Of a DNA stretch of 64,000 nt, positions 1-12,137 are shown one piece after another. The notes beneath the pieces are model-generated. The model saw only the letters and a program-made list of their open reading frames with translations. It was not told the origin of the DNA and searched no databases. The position numbers were made by a program, and so were the translations under genes. The stretch is from assembly GCA_913020555.1 (NCBI GenBank), contig CAJWAC010000003.1, forward strand, positions 1 through 64,000, read 5' to 3'. How positions within the stretch are numbered: position 1 is the stretch's first letter; the number at the start of each line of letters is the position of its first letter. This stretch comes from an uncultured Polaribacter sp. GTDB lineage: Bacteria > Bacteroidota > Bacteroidia > Flavobacteriales > Flavobacteriaceae.

Positions 1-1224
1 AAATATGTAAGAATGTGTTGAGGTGGTTTGCGTGATGAAGCAGAAATTAGAGGTCATAGAAAAACATATATAGGTGCAATGCCAGGAAGATTAATTCAGA
101 ATTTAAAGAAGGCAGGTACTTCTAATCCTGTTTTTGTTTTGGATGAAATTGATAAATTGGGGCAAAGTCATCAAGGAGATCCTTCCTCTGCAATGCTAGA
201 GGTTTTAGATCCAGAGCAAAATACCTCATTCTATGATAATTATTTAGAGGTTGGATATGATTTATCTAAAGTTTTATTTATAGCAACAGCCAATAACTTA
301 GGTCAAATTCCTTGGGCTTTGCGAGATAGAATGGAAATTATAAATGTTACTGGTTACACTATTGAAGAAAAAATAGAAATTGCCAAAAGACATTTATTAC
401 CAAAACAACTTAAAGAACACGGATTAACCAAGGAACATTTAAAGCTTGGAAAAAAGCAAATAGAAAAAATTGTTGAAGGTTATACTCGTGAATCTGGTGT
501 TCGTGGATTGGAAAAGCAAGTGGCAAAGGTAGTTCGTTTTGCAGCTAAATCTATTGCTTTAGAAGAAGAATATGATATTGTTTTATCATCAGAAAAAGTT
601 GAAGAAATTCTTGGAACACCAAGAAATAGAGGAAAATACGAAACAAATGATGTTGCGGGAGTGGTTACAGGCTTGGCATGGACAAGTGTTGGTGGAGATA
701 TTTTATTTATAGAATCAATTTTATCAAAAGGTAAAGGATCACTTTCTATTACGGGTAATTTAGGGACTGTAATGAAAGAATCTGCAACAATAGCTTTGCA
801 ATATATTAAATCTAATGCGGAAGCATTTGGTATAAAACCTGAAATAATAGAGAAGTACAATGTGCACATTCATGTTCCTGAAGGTGCAACTCCAAAAGAT
901 GGGCCAAGTGCAGGAATTACGATGTTGACTTCACTCATTTCTTCTTATACACAACGTAAAGTAAAAAATAAGTTAGCAATGACTGGTGAAATTACTTTGC
1001 GTGGAAAAGTTCTCCCTGTTGGCGGTATTAAAGAAAAAATATTGGCAGCTAAAAGAGCTAATATTAAAGAGATTATTCTTTGTGATGAAAATAGAAAGGA
1101 TATTTTAGAGATAAAAGAAAGTTACTTAAAAGGCTTAACTTTTCATTATGTAACGGATATGAAACAAGTAATTAATATTGCTCTTACCAAACAAAAAGTG
1201 GCAAATGCTAAGAAATTAGTTTAG
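1..1224 (+). CDS. lon: Lon endopeptidase, 3' portion (5' end outside window); in-frame TGA at 19-21 interrupts the reading frame
   Basis: [30 protein letters not shown] (Walker B), and the Lon catalytic Ser/Lys region ([13 protein letters not shown]...[19 protein letters not shown]). Frame 1 reads KYVRMC*GGLRDE. Confidence 0.95.
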
Positions 1225-1261
1225 TAAAAGAATACTAGGTTTATTCCAAACAGAGTATCAT

Positions 1262-1300
1262 AAAAAGTGAATAGAAACGAAGTTTCTATTCACTTTTTCT
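1262..1300 (+). terminator. Intrinsic terminator after lon
   Basis: Perfect 17-bp inverted repeat AAAAAGTGAATAGAAAC-GAA-GTTTCTATTCACTTTTT followed by a T-rich run. Confidence 0.9.
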
Positions 1301-1311
1301 TTTCAAATTTT

Positions 1312-1347
1312 ACACAAAAAAAGAGAGTTGACTTTGTCAACTCTCTT
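1312..1347 (-). terminator. Intrinsic terminator of the 2409-aa T9SS gene (minus strand)
   Basis: Perfect 12-bp stem AAGAGAGTTGAC-TTT-GTCAACTCTCTT; A-run on the + strand gives a U-tract on the minus transcript. Confidence 0.85.
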
Positions 1348-1350
1348 GGG

Positions 1351-1396
1351 TCAATAGCCTTAAATTAATACCCCTAAAAATTATTTAGGCTATTGA
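1351..1396. repeat. Inverted repeat (long-loop hairpin) in the 3' UTR of the T9SS gene
   Basis: TCAATAGCCT (1351-1360) and AGGCTATTGA (1387-1396) are exact reverse complements. Confidence 0.7.
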
Positions 1397-1466
1397 TAGA
1401 TTTTGAGATTTTTTTTAAATTTCACCTAATTATTAGGTTGTAATTTATATGCAAATCTACAGTAAT

Positions 1467-4400
1467 TTATTTAAAAATGATTTTCGAAGTTCCATAATTA
1501 GTTTGATTAGAGTTTACATTTAAAAGCATTACACCTGTTTTTACTTTAAATTCGAAATCGAGTTCATTTTTACCTGCATTTAACTGAGTTTTTTGTTTGT
1601 AAATGACTTTACCAGTAATATCAGATAAAGTTATAGTTGCTTCTGTATCCGTTTCACTAAATAGAAGTAGGTTTACATTTCCTTGAGATGGGTTTGGGTA
1701 TGCCATAAACTCATTTTCAAACGTTTCAATTTTGTCTACGGTTTGTTCTTCTATGGCTACTTTGGTAAATTTTACATCTGTGATTTCTAAATCTAATTCG
1801 TTGGTTTGTGCTTCTACAGGTAAAAATGTAAAGATTAATGTTGTTAAATCTTCCGCCGTTAACTTTTCTTGAGTAGCACTTGAACTAAAGATATCAAAAG
1901 GGACGTAATAAGTTTGTTCTTCTTCAGAGAGATCTACCATTACCTTATACTGTGCTTTCCAATCTTGAATAGAAGATTTTAGTAATCCTAACTCTATTAA
2001 ACCAGAACCTTTTGCTGTAAATGCTAAATAGTTGTATTGAGAATAATCAGCAGATAGCGTACCAGGCAATAAAGATTTATATACTGTTAAATAATCGTAC
2101 TCACTAGTAGCTTTAATTTCAACATTTCTATTTATTGGGTACTCATCATCATTATACACTCTATCAAAGTCATTAGATACAAAGTAGTGTTTCAATTCTG
2201 TGTATTTTTTATCATAGTCCAATCCCCAGTTTCCGTCTGCGTGATAGAAAGCATCTTCTACTTGACCATTTACCTTAATGAGTGCATCATATTCATATCC
2301 ATCTTTAATATCTATTCTAAGAGTTTGTTGTAATTGAGTATTTACAGGATTGTATCTATGTTTTAAATTATTAGCTGTTTCCGAATACAATTCTTCCATA
2401 GCAATTTCTGTGTTTAATCCAACTTTTGTACTTCTCATTAAAATGACCAATTCATTTTTATCTCTAGCTATTTTAGCTGCATACGTTTGAGGGATTTTCT
2501 GAGTTTCTGTTTGTGTAATTGGCATAAAAGAATTTAAGTTCTTTAAAACATCAACAACTAATTTTTTAGTATCTCTAGGATTTGTGGACCATACTTGAAA
2601 ATTATATACATCATTAAACTTTGTGTAGTTATTTACATACCAGTTTGTCTGAATAGTGTATTTATTATCATTATTGTTTTTAGCAGTAGCAAAAGAAATT
2701 GCATACTCTACAAGTCCATTTCTTTGCTTGATCCCTTGCATTAAAAAGTTGTAACCCTCTAATTGAACAGTTTCAATATTCAAAATTTCTGCACCTCTTA
2801 ATCTATCACAAGATGCTTTGGTATGGTTGTAAATTTTATCTGATGTTTTAATTCCTAAAACAACCCCTTTTGTTTTACCATCTACAGAGAAGTCTACAGA
2901 AAGTACTTCATCCGCTACCGTGTAATCTAAGATATCTGTTGGAGATGTTATGTTCGCTATGTTACCTGCAACCAATTCAGTAGGAAACATATCTAACAAA
3001 GTTTGTCCTTTACCTTTATAAGGCTGAGCTGCTTTCATTTTCTTTTTGTTGAAAAGATTTTCATCAGATTTTACAAAATTGGTTGGTACTGAGTTTTTCT
3101 TTCTAGCTACATATATTTTAGAAATAGCATCACCTAAAGATTCAGATTCTACGCCTCCTCCATTACCACCAGATACTTCTTCTGAGGTTATAGTCACAGA
3201 AATATTAGTTTCTGTTGAGCATCCATTTGTATTCACTCCTAAAAGGGATATCGTATAAATATCTGCCTCTGTAAAGGTGATATTAATTTCATCTTGATTT
3301 GGATATAGATCTGAGCCTTGTCCAGGAAGGGTCCATGAATATGAAGTAAAATCATTGGTATTTGATAAAGTGAAACTTTTAGTGATAGATCCGTTTGCTT
3401 GACTATTTTGACTTACAGCAATCACTGCGCTTGTTTCTGGTAAAATAGTTACTTGACTTGTTTTTGTATCTGACCCAAAACTATTTGTAGCTAATAAAGT
3501 AACTGTATAATTACCTGCTGTTGCATAAGTTTTAGTAGGGCTCATAAATGTGCTTGAAGTACCATCTCCAAAGTCCCAAGTGTACGTAATAGGAGCATTT
3601 GGTTGTAATACTGCTCCTGTATTTGAAGTATTGCTAAATGCAAATGTATTTCCGGTTAAACACTCATTATTGTTTACTGTAAATTCAGCAATTGGACTTG
3701 CATTATTGGGAGGTACGCAAATATCAATTAAAGAATTGAAATTAGCAGACTGAATTGTGCCAGCTGAATGCGTGAAGGATATTCCTATTACTTGACCAGC
3801 AATATTGGATTGATTTATAGATTTAGCAATTGTTGCATAAGGGGCTAATATACTTCCATTTATTGGTGAAGCTCCTTCAATTTGTAATTCTGTTGTATTA
3901 TAAAAATTATAAATCACGTAAGGTGCGTCTTGTTCAGAGATTCCTGACTGATCCCAAACATGCCAATCAAAAATCCCTTGAGAGTCAATATTAACTACCA
4001 ATATTTTTGTTTCACTAGGTTTATTATTAAATGTTAGAATAGCTACATTATTTAAATCAGAAGCTTTTAAATTCAAATAGTTGATTCCTTCTTGCAAAGT
4101 GATGTGAACCTGATTTGGTAAATCTGTATTTTGAATTTCTTGACCGTTTGTATTTTTTAATATAGCATTATTTAAACCTTGAGACAAGCCCATTGCATTT
4201 GTTCTTAAACTTTGGAACGCCAAGTCAAAATCAATAAGGTTGGAATTAAAAACAGGATTATTTGTTACATTAGTATTGTAAAATGCTGCGTTCTCTTGTA
4301 ATTGAATAAATGAATTCGCGTCATAATTAGAATTACTAGTAATTCTTAAAGGAGTTGGAGCGTTTTGAGGATCTGCATACCATACAACAGAACTATTAGC

Positions 4401-7400
4401 TTGGCCAATTTGAGCATATGCACTTTGATTTACTTGCAAGGTATTACCTGTTTGGTAATTTATTTTACCACCAACTAACAGTCCAATATTATTGCTACCT
4501 ACTTGGTAAGAGCCGGAAGTACTTGTTGCCACTTGATAATTACCTAATAAAGTTAAGTCGCCTCCAGTTGCGACACTGCCTTGGGTTTCATTAGCGTCTA
4601 AGGCTAAAGCTTCTAAGGTGAAAATATTAAAATCTAGTGCAGGAGTGGTTGGATTGATTTTTGTACAAACTAATGGACTTACATTCAAGATTGCTGAGCT
4701 AGTTTCTTTTAGACATGAATTATTTGAATGCGTTAAAACAACATAATATTCATTATTGTTTAAACCAGTTACATCGCTTATTTGTAAACTTGCTGTATTT
4801 GTATCAGAATATATTCCTAAATCTGATAATAATGCTCCTCCGTTATCAGGATTTCCTAAATACCATTTATAATTAATATTATTATTCGAATTACCTTCTT
4901 CTCCAAATTCTGGAGTGCCATTATTATAATTTGTTGCAACTTCTGCAGAAGCTGAAATAGTTAAACTTGCCGTTTGCCCCTCTATTTTTGATATATCATT
5001 TAAATTTGATATAATTCTTAATTGATGAGCATTATTTTCATTACCAGAAACCCCATTATAACCATTTGAGCTTCCTATAATTTTACCTTCAGTGTCTATT
5101 CCATTGCCATCTAAAATACCATCATTATTAACATCAACTCCTCCTGATTCGACAACATCAAAACAGCCATCTCCATCCGAATCTAAATCTTTTGAATTTG
5201 GAATTCCATCATTATCTGTATCTAAACAAATTTGTCCTCCTGATAAATCGATATTTAAAACTTTTGCTCCATCATTATATCCTGAGGTTGGACCATTAGA
5301 GAAGAATGATGCACTTAAGCCGTTTGCTAAGTTTATGTAATAAATTACTCCAGAAGCATTGTTCCCTAAATAAATATTCCCATCTAAAGTAGAATATACT
5401 GCTCCATATATGCCTGAAGGCAGGTTTGATATTGAGCCGACTAAACTAGATGTACTATTTTCTGTATCGAATTTATACAATTTTGAAGTGTCGTTTGCTA
5501 CCCCATAAAATTTACCATCAGAAGCATTGTAACCAATATCTGAAACGTTAAATCCTTCTCCTGAAAAGGAATTTGTAATAGTTTTGTATGTTGGTGAAGC
5601 TGGGTCAGCATCAATTATTTGTACTATTTCAGAAGTTGTAATAACATATTCTTTTTTTATTGGATTATAAGCTCCAGAATAAGCAGACGTGCTTATTGGT
5701 AGGGTTTCAACAATATCGAAAGTATTAGGATCTATTAGAACAATTTTATCTGTTGTTCTATTTACTGCCCAAAATAATCCATCGGACTCATTTACAGCTA
5801 CGGCATTTGCTTGGAATGATAAATTCTTATGAAGTGTTGACTCGCCTGTATTTAAATCAACCAAATAAACAGTGGAAACTGTCCCCTGAAATAAATAGCC
5901 TTTGTCTGCATTTGGAAAGGTTGGAGCTGAATCACTACATAGTTCGTTAATATCTAAAATTCCATCATTATCATCATCCAAATCACAATCATCTGCAATT
6001 CCATCATTATCGGTATCTATTTTATTATTAGCAATTGGATCACATTCATTTGCTATTAATTTTGCACTTTTAATTTTTTCAATGCATGCGTTATCTAAAT
6101 GGGTTATTTTTACAAAATATTCATTGCCATGAAGCCCTGTTGTATTAGATATTTGTAATGATGAAGAGTTTACACCACTATAAATTGCATTATTTACTAA
6201 CTCTTGTCCTCCACTGCTAGGGTCTCCTTCATACCATTTGTATTCTAATTTATTTGAAGCGTTTCCGTTAGTACTATATGATGGATTTCCTACATTATAG
6301 TTTGACGCAACGTCAGATCTTACATCAATTGAAAAAGTAACAGTTTCATTACTGTATGAAACAATATCTTCTGGTGAGTTTTCTATTACTACTTGATGAG
6401 CAAAAATTTCATCTCCATCAGTACCATTATAGCCATTTGTGTTGCCTAAAACTTTTCCATTATTATCATATCCTATGCCATCTAAAATACCATCATTATT
6501 GGAGTCAATTCCTCCAGATTCAATAACATCAAAACAACCATCTCCATCAGAATCAAAATCTTGAGAATTTGGAATTCCGTCATTATCAGTATCTAGACAA
6601 ATTTGATTTCCTGTTAAATCTACATTTAGGACTTTGGCACCATCATTAGTTCCTGAAGCAGGTCCGTTTGAAAAGTAACTGGCAGTATAACCATTATTTA
6701 GTTCTAAAAGATAAATAACACCTGTACCATTATTACTTAAATAAAACTTCCCATCTATTGTTGCATAAATAGCTCCATAACTTCCTACTGGAAGATTGTC
6801 TACATCACCAACTATTGATGCTTGCTTATTTGATATATCAAATTTGTAAAGTGTATTTGAATTACCGGGTAAGCCGTAAAAATTTCCATCATTGGCATTA
6901 TAACCTATATCAATTATATTTGCACCTGGCCCATCAAAAGAATCAACTTCTGTCTTGTAAGTTGGAGAATTTGGATCGCCATCAATAACCTTTACTGTTG
7001 ATGAGTTTGTAAATACATACTGTTTTTTTATAGGGTCAAATGCTCCTGATACTGATGAGGCCGCAATATTTAAAGTTTCATCAATATTAAAAGTTACTGG
7101 GTCTATAATTGAAATTTTATTTTGATTTCTATTAACAGCCCAAAATTTACCATCAGCTTCGTTAACGGCAACACCATTAATCCAATAGGATAATTCTTTA
7201 TGTAAAGTTGATTCTCCAGAAATTAAATCAACTAGATAAACATTAGTTGTCGGTTTTCCTTGAAATAAATATCCTTTTGTTGCATTCGGGAATGTAGAAA
7301 CTGCATTGTCACAACCCTCGTTAGTATCTAAAATACCATCGTTATCATCGTCTAAATCACAAATATTATTAATGCCATCTGCGTCAGGATCATTTATTGT

Positions 7401-8696
7401 TACAACTCCTTCAATTGCGCCAATAGTGCAGATGTTCTCCTGTATTGTAACAGAAAAAGTAACATCATCATGAGATGTGGTGCAAGGTGAGTTATCAACA
7501 GTATATCGAATGATAACATCTGTATTGATATTTATATTCGTTGGACTATATGTATTTCCATTTATTGATCCACCTCCAGAGATTATTGACCAACTTCCGT
7601 TTTGTGGAGTTCCTGTTAAAGATTTTGTTTCTGAACCTAGAATTGATGTTGTAGATGTTGTATTATTAGCATTTTCGCAAGAATTTAAATCTGAAGTAAA
7701 AGGTGCACAATGCATCTCACCTCCAGAATGAACAAAAGATTTCCCAATTACTTGTCCTTGTATATTTGATTGATTAACAATCTTCTCAATATCCGCATAA
7801 GGTGCAAAAACAGTACCTTCAATTGTTGAGTTTCCTTTAATTTTTAATTTTGTTGTATTGTGAAAATTGTAAATTATAAAGGGTGCATTTTGTAAAGATA
7901 CTCCTGCTTGATTCCAAACATCCCAATTGAATGTTCCTGAAGCGTCTACATTTATTACTAAAATCTTAGAAGAACTAGGTTGGTTATTATATGTAAATAC
8001 ATCTACATTATTTAAATCTGAACCTGTTATATTTAAATAGTTGATACCATTTTGTAAATTAATTTTGACTTGATTAGGTAAGTTAGTGTTTGAAATGGAT
8101 TGTCCGTTAGGGTTTGTTAATTGTGCATTGTGAGAGTTTTGAGAAACATTTGTGGATGAATTTCTCATAGTTTGAAATGCTGTAGAAAAATCAATTAGTC
8201 CAGACTCTATAACCGGGTTATTGGTTTCACTTACATTACCAAGAGTTGTAGCATTTGCTTGTAAATGAACTCTTGTTGAAGAATTGTAATTATTAATTTT
8301 TGTAATTCTTATTGGAGATGTTGCATTATTTTGATCTTTGTACCAAACTTTAGTATTATTATCATTACCAATTTTTGCGTAATAATTGCTATTCACATAT
8401 AATTGACCATTTGAACTAGAGTTGAAATCAATTTTCCCTTCAACCAAAAGTCCTATTTTTAAGCCATTGTTTGTAAAATATCCACAATCATGAATTGATA
8501 CACGGTAGTTTCCTTTTAAAATTAAATTTCCTCCAATTGCAACGGAACCTTCAGATTCATTTGTATTTAGTGTAGCATTATTTTCAGTGAAAATATTAAA
8601 CCCTAGAGCAGGTGATGTGGGACCTTGAGCCAAACACATGTTGGAAAAAAAAAGTGTAAAAAAAACAGAAAATACCAGGGAGATTCGATTATTCAT
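1467..8696 (-). CDS. Giant secreted protein: two choice-of-anchor-A-like domains, duplicated TSP3/propeller/Ig-like units, PKD-like domain, type A T9SS C-terminal sorting domain
   Basis: Signal peptide [40 protein letters not shown]...[10 protein letters not shown] twice; DxDxDG calcium-type repeats; PKD-like [28 protein letters not shown]-terminus [16 protein letters not shown]...[16 protein letters not shown]. Confidence 0.9.
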   Translation of the reverse strand: MNNRISLVFSVFFTLFFSNMCLAQGPTSPALGFNIFTENNATLNTNESEGSVAIGGNLILKGNYRVSIHDCGYFTNNGLKIGLLVEGKIDFNSSSNGQLYVNSNYYAKIGNDNNTKVWYKDQNNATSPIRITKINNYNSSTRVHLQANATTLGNVSETNNPVIESGLIDFSTAFQTMRNSSTNVSQNSHNAQLTNPNGQSISNTNLPNQVKINLQNGINYLNITGSDLNNVDVFTYNNQPSSSKILVINVDASGTFNWDVWNQAGVSLQNAPFIIYNFHNTTKLKIKGNSTIEGTVFAPYADIEKIVNQSNIQGQVIGKSFVHSGGEMHCAPFTSDLNSCENANNTTSTTSILGSETKSLTGTPQNGSWSIISGGGSINGNTYSPTNININTDVIIRYTVDNSPCTTSHDDVTFSVTIQENICTIGAIEGVVTINDPDADGINNICDLDDDNDGILDTNEGCDNAVSTFPNATKGYLFQGKPTTNVYLVDLISGESTLHKELSYWINGVAVNEADGKFWAVNRNQNKISIIDPVTFNIDETLNIAASSVSGAFDPIKKQYVFTNSSTVKVIDGDPNSPTYKTEVDSFDGPGANIIDIGYNANDGNFYGLPGNSNTLYKFDISNKQASIVGDVDNLPVGSYGAIYATIDGKFYLSNNGTGVIYLLELNNGYTASYFSNGPASGTNDGAKVLNVDLTGNQICLDTDNDGIPNSQDFDSDGDGCFDVIESGGIDSNNDGILDGIGYDNNGKVLGNTNGYNGTDGDEIFAHQVVIENSPEDIVSYSNETVTFSIDVRSDVASNYNVGNPSYSTNGNASNKLEYKWYEGDPSSGGQELVNNAIYSGVNSSSLQISNTTGLHGNEYFVKITHLDNACIEKIKSAKLIANECDPIANNKIDTDNDGIADDCDLDDDNDGILDINELCSDSAPTFPNADKGYLFQGTVSTVYLVDLNTGESTLHKNLSFQANAVAVNESDGLFWAVNRTTDKIVLIDPNTFDIVETLPISTSAYSGAYNPIKKEYVITTSEIVQIIDADPASPTYKTITNSFSGEGFNVSDIGYNASDGKFYGVANDTSKLYKFDTENSTSSLVGSISNLPSGIYGAVYSTLDGNIYLGNNASGVIYYINLANGLSASFFSNGPTSGYNDGAKVLNIDLSGGQICLDTDNDGIPNSKDLDSDGDGCFDVVESGGVDVNNDGILDGNGIDTEGKIIGSSNGYNGVSGNENNAHQLRIISNLNDISKIEGQTASLTISASAEVATNYNNGTPEFGEEGNSNNNINYKWYLGNPDNGGALLSDLGIYSDTNTASLQISDVTGLNNNEYYVVLTHSNNSCLKETSSAILNVSPLVCTKINPTTPALDFNIFTLEALALDANETQGSVATGGDLTLLGNYQVATSTSGSYQVGSNNIGLLVGGKINYQTGNTLQVNQSAYAQIGQANSSVVWYADPQNAPTPLRITSNSNYDANSFIQLQENAAFYNTNVTNNPVFNSNLIDFDLAFQSLRTNAMGLSQGLNNAILKNTNGQEIQNTDLPNQVHITLQEGINYLNLKASDLNNVAILTFNNKPSETKILVVNIDSQGIFDWHVWDQSGISEQDAPYVIYNFYNTTELQIEGASPINGSILAPYATIAKSINQSNIAGQVIGISFTHSAGTIQSANFNSLIDICVPPNNASPIAEFTVNNNECLTGNTFAFSNTSNTGAVLQPNAPITYTWDFGDGTSSTFMSPTKTYATAGNYTVTLLATNSFGSDTKTSQVTILPETSAVIAVSQNSQANGSITKSFTLSNTNDFTSYSWTLPGQGSDLYPNQDEINITFTEADIYTISLLGVNTNGCSTETNISVTITSEEVSGGNGGGVESESLGDAISKIYVARKKNSVPTNFVKSDENLFNKKKMKAAQPYKGKGQTLLDMFPTELVAGNIANITSPTDILDYTVADEVLSVDFSVDGKTKGVVLGIKTSDKIYNHTKASCDRLRGAEILNIETVQLEGYNFLMQGIKQRNGLVEYAISFATAKNNNDNKYTIQTNWYVNNYTKFNDVYNFQVWSTNPRDTKKLVVDVLKNLNSFMPITQTETQKIPQTYAAKIARDKNELVILMRSTKVGLNTEIAMEELYSETANNLKHRYNPVNTQLQQTLRIDIKDGYEYDALIKVNGQVEDAFYHADGNWGLDYDKKYTELKHYFVSNDFDRVYNDDEYPINRNVEIKATSEYDYLTVYKSLLPGTLSADYSQYNYLAFTAKGSGLIELGLLKSSIQDWKAQYKVMVDLSEEEQTYYVPFDIFSSSATQEKLTAEDLTTLIFTFLPVEAQTNELDLEITDVKFTKVAIEEQTVDKIETFENEFMAYPNPSQGNVNLLLFSETDTEATITLSDITGKVIYKQKTQLNAGKNELDFEFKVKTGVMLLNVNSNQTNYGTSKIIFK
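4670..7410 (-). repeat. Approx. 1.36-kb tandem duplication inside the T9SS gene (about 7410-6050 and 6049-4670)
   Basis: Both halves encode [11 protein letters not shown]...FPNA.KGYLFQG...VYLVDL.[ST]GESTLHK.LS...AVAVNE.DG.FWAVNR..., then [12 protein letters not shown][IV]ESGG and an Ig-like segment. Confidence 0.85.
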
Positions 8697-8912
8697 ATTT
8701 AAATTACTTAGGGTTACAGTAATAAAAATAAGGATAAAAAAGACTTTCTTTTTTTTAGTTCGATTAGTTGCGGTAATATTAAGATGAGTGACTTTTATCT
8801 TAATTTAGAAAAGAAATCATCTCTTAAATTGCTATACAGTTTAAGATTGGCTAATGTTGATTTTGAATGTAAGTAATTATGGTAGTTTATTTTATTTGTA
8901 ATATTTATAAAG

Positions 8913-10358
8913 TTAGATAATTCTTATTCGTTTTTTTACAATGAATAGACCAGTAAAAGTTATGATTCCATTTAAGATTAATAGAGCAAAACCGAAATCA
9001 AAATTAAAATACTTTAAACAGGAAAGATTGATGAAATAGGTTAAAAATGGAGAAGCAATACATATATAAGGAACAAACTTATCCCTAACTTTGGTTTTTG
9101 TAAATAAACCAAAAGCATACAATCCTAAAAGAGGTCCGTAAGTGTAATTGGCAAACGTAAATATTTTAGCTATAACGCTTTCATTTGCAATAAAGTATTT
9201 GAAAATAAGAATGGTTGCTATTAAAACGAAAGAAAATAGAATATGAATTCTCTTTCTAGTTTTTTCTTGCTCTTGTTCATTTTTCTTTTTGTCAATCTCT
9301 AAAATATCAATGCTAAAGGATGTGGTAAGTGATGTTAAAGCAGAATCTGCACTGGAATATGCAGCTGCAATTAAACCTAGTAAAAAGAAAATAGCTGTGG
9401 CTAAACCTAAAGTTCCTTTTGTGGCTATAATTGGAAAAAGTTCATCTTTATGTGCATCGATTCCATTTTTCTGAGCATAATCCGTTAACAAAACTCCAAG
9501 TGCCAAAAAGAAGAAGTTTACAATTACCAAAACTATTGTAAACCAAAACATGTTTTTTTGAGCATCTTTTAAGTTTCTACAAGTCAGATTTTTTTGCATC
9601 ATATCTTGGTCTAAACCTGTCATTACAATTGCTACAAAAGCACCTGCTAAAAAACGTTTCCAGAAATAACTCCCAGTTTTTACGTCTTCAAAAAAGAAAG
9701 TTTTAGAAAGTTCATTATTTTTTATGTAAGAAAAGATATTACTTATCTGCATTTCATTGGAAATAGTATATATACATACACCTACTGCAATTAACATAAA
9801 TAAAGTTTGTAAAGTATCTGTCCAAACAATTGTTTTAATCCCACCTTTAAATGTGTATAGCCAAATTAATAGAATGGTAATAGTAACTGTTACCCAAAAA
9901 GGAATCCCATATTCATCAAACAATAATAATTGTAATACATTGGCAACTAAAAATAATCTAAAAGCAGCTCCAATGGTTCTAGATAACAAAAAGAAACTTG
10001 CTCCAGTTTTATAAGAGTTGTCTCCAAACCTATCTTGCAAATAAGTGTAAATTGAAGTTAAATTAAGACGATAATATAATGGAAGTAATATTAACCCAAT
10101 TACTGTATAGCCAACTATATACCCTAAGACCATTTGCATATAACTCATGCTTTGAGATTCTACCCAACCAGGAACAGAAATAAAGGTTACTCCAGAAAGA
10201 GAAGCGCCTATCATGCCAAAAGCCACTAAATACCAAGGAGAAGAATTATCAGCTTTAAAAAACGTTTTATTATTTGCAGATTTCCCTGTAATAAAAGAAA
10301 TAAAGATTAATACTGAAAAATAGCCTACAATTAAAAGTATGATATGAAGTGGTTTCAT
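8913..10358 (-). CDS. Sodium:solute symporter (SSS family)
   Basis: Multi-TM protein with SSS-type GMIGASLSGVTFISVPGWV and GLDQDMMQKNLTCRNLKDAQKN. Confidence 0.9.
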   Translation of the reverse strand: MKPLHIILLIVGYFSVLIFISFITGKSANNKTFFKADNSSPWYLVAFGMIGASLSGVTFISVPGWVESQSMSYMQMVLGYIVGYTVIGLILLPLYYRLNLTSIYTYLQDRFGDNSYKTGASFFLLSRTIGAAFRLFLVANVLQLLLFDEYGIPFWVTVTITILLIWLYTFKGGIKTIVWTDTLQTLFMLIAVGVCIYTISNEMQISNIFSYIKNNELSKTFFFEDVKTGSYFWKRFLAGAFVAIVMTGLDQDMMQKNLTCRNLKDAQKNMFWFTIVLVIVNFFFLALGVLLTDYAQKNGIDAHKDELFPIIATKGTLGLATAIFFLLGLIAAAYSSADSALTSLTTSFSIDILEIDKKKNEQEQEKTRKRIHILFSFVLIATILIFKYFIANESVIAKIFTFANYTYGPLLGLYAFGLFTKTKVRDKFVPYICIASPFLTYFINLSCLKYFNFDFGFALLILNGIITFTGLFIVKKRIRII

Positions 10359-10501
10359 AATAAATAATAAAGTTATTTTAAGATTTACGAATATAGGATT
10401 TTCTTTTAGAGCATATAAAGAGGGAAGTGGAGAAAATAAATAATATAAGAGATTAAAAAAGAAATTATCTTTTTTCTGTATTCTCTTTTCTACGATTCAG
10501 T

Positions 10502-10509
10502 TAAATTTG
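10502..10509 (+). promoter_or_regulatory. Bacteroidota -7 box (TAAATTTG) of recR, 5 nt before ATG
   Basis: Matches TAnnTTTG; ATG at 10515. Confidence 0.5.
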
Positions 10510-10514
10510 CAACT

Positions 10515-11132
10515 ATGGATTTTTCATCAAAAATTTTAGAAAACGCAGTAAATGAAGTCTCCCGTTTACCAGGAATTGGAAAACGAACAGCTTTACGTTT
10601 GGTATTACACTTATTAAAGCAACCTAAAGAAAATACAAAATATTTGACAGAGGCATTATTACATTTGAGAAATGACGTAAAAAATTGTGAGAAATGTCAT
10701 AATATTTCTGATACTATTTTATGTAATATATGTCAGAACCCAAAAAGAAACCCAGAAATTGTTTGTGTGGTAGAGGATATTAGAGATGTTATGGCGATTG
10801 AAAGTACTTCTCAGTATAATGGTTTATATCATGTTTTGGGTGGTAAAATTTCACCTATTGAAGGTATAGGTCCGCAAAATTTGCAGATAGAATCTCTAGT
10901 CAATAAAGTTGAAAAAGGAGAGGTTAAAGAATTGATTTTTGCATTAAGTTCAACTATGGAAGGTGATACTACTAATTTTTATATTTACAAACAACTTCAA
11001 AATTTTGAAATTAAAACTTCTACTATTGCACGAGGAATTGCAGTTGGTGATGAATTAGAATATGCAGATGAGGTTACATTAGGGAGGTCTATTATTAATA
11101 GAATCCCTTTTGAGCAAAGTATAAAAAGCTAA
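10515..11132 (+). CDS. recR: Recombination mediator protein RecR
   Basis: [17 protein letters not shown]; zinc finger [16 protein letters not shown]; Toprim [14 protein letters not shown]. Confidence 0.97.
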   Translation: MDFSSKILENAVNEVSRLPGIGKRTALRLVLHLLKQPKENTKYLTEALLHLRNDVKNCEKCHNISDTILCNICQNPKRNPEIVCVVEDIRDVMAIESTSQYNGLYHVLGGKISPIEGIGPQNLQIESLVNKVEKGEVKELIFALSSTMEGDTTNFYIYKQLQNFEIKTSTIARGIAVGDELEYADEVTLGRSIINRIPFEQSIKS

Positions 11133-11164
11133 AAATGGCTATCCAAGATAAATAGCCATTTTAT
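11132..11164 (+). terminator. Intrinsic terminator after recR
   Basis: AAAATGGCTAT...ATAGCCATTTT stem-loop. Confidence 0.8.
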
Positions 11165-11241
11165 GCAATTACATTTTTAAGGAGATTTAACTAGTTTAAT
11201 TTAAAACAGTATTTTTTAGAAATTTAATTCATCAAGAAAAG

Positions 11242-12072
11242 TTAAATTTTAATAGTTAAAATGGGTTTCATAGCTTTTTTCGATAAAGTTTTAGTAACAC
11301 TTGCAGAGAATAAGTGTGATAAACCACTTCTGCCATGAGTACTAAGTGCAATAATATCAGCATTTATATCTTTAGAAAAATCTAATATTCCTTTTTCTAC
11401 AGAAGCATCATTGTAAATATTAATTGAATATTTAGGTAAATCAAAATCTTCAATAAAGTCTTTAATTTTTGTAGTAGCTTCATGAGTGTTTTCAAATTGA
11501 GAAGGTGTATTAACTTTTAACAAATGAATTTCACTTTTAAAATGATGCGCAAAATCCAGGAACTTTTTAAAAACCACTTTATCATCTGTATTTTTAAAGT
11601 TTGAGGCAAAAACTAAATTTTTCATTTTAAATTTTTCACTATCTTTTTTTACAACAATTACAGGTACTTTGGCAGTTCTCACCACTTTTTCAGTATTAGA
11701 ACCAATTAGAATTTCTTCAAACTCAGAATGACCTTTAGAGCCCATAATTATTAAGTCTGCTTCAATTTTATCAGCATATTTTAATATTCCTTGATGTGGA
11801 TGCTGAAATTTTATTGAATAATGTACTTCAATTTTTTTATTAAAAAATTGATTTTTGAATTCTAGAATACGTTCCTTTACCTTTCTCAAATACAACATGC
11901 TTTCAGGTATACTAAAATTACTGCCTGATCCCATATCTATAATTCCAGAAGGTAACTCTATCATATGTAAAAGGTAAACGATACTGTCAGATTTCTTTGC
12001 AATTTTAGCAGCCATTTTAGATGCAAATTCAGATTTTTCAGAAAAATCTATGGGGACTAATATTTTTTTCAT
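11242..12072 (-). CDS. Universal stress protein (two UspA domains)
   Basis: MKKILVPIDFSEKSEFA and GSKGHSEFEEILIGSNTEKVVRTAKVPVIVVK, second copy ALSTHGRSGLSHLFSASVTKTL. Start moved inward from 12183. Confidence 0.9.
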   Translation of the reverse strand: MKKILVPIDFSEKSEFASKMAAKIAKKSDSIVYLLHMIELPSGIIDMGSGSNFSIPESMLYLRKVKERILEFKNQFFNKKIEVHYSIKFQHPHQGILKYADKIEADLIIMGSKGHSEFEEILIGSNTEKVVRTAKVPVIVVKKDSEKFKMKNLVFASNFKNTDDKVVFKKFLDFAHHFKSEIHLLKVNTPSQFENTHEATTKIKDFIEDFDLPKYSINIYNDASVEKGILDFSKDINADIIALSTHGRSGLSHLFSASVTKTLSKKAMKPILTIKI

Positions 12073-12137
12073 CTTTCTATATTTTTTAAATTCAATTGTT
12101 TTATTTAAAGTTACAAAAATAAATGAATATATTTCAG

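Noticed and set aside
480-869. Antisense ORF of 129 aa opposite lon
   Set aside because: Shadow of a strongly coding frame; low-complexity translation and no recognisable domain.
5092-6132. Several + strand ORFs (65-82 aa) opposite the 2409-aa gene
   Set aside because: Antisense of DxDxDG repeats gives S/P-rich open frames; no support as genes.
4670-7410. DxDxDG-rich repeats considered as a CRISPR-like or tandem DNA repeat array
   Set aside because: Periodicity is at protein level in a long open frame; no conserved direct repeats with unique spacers.
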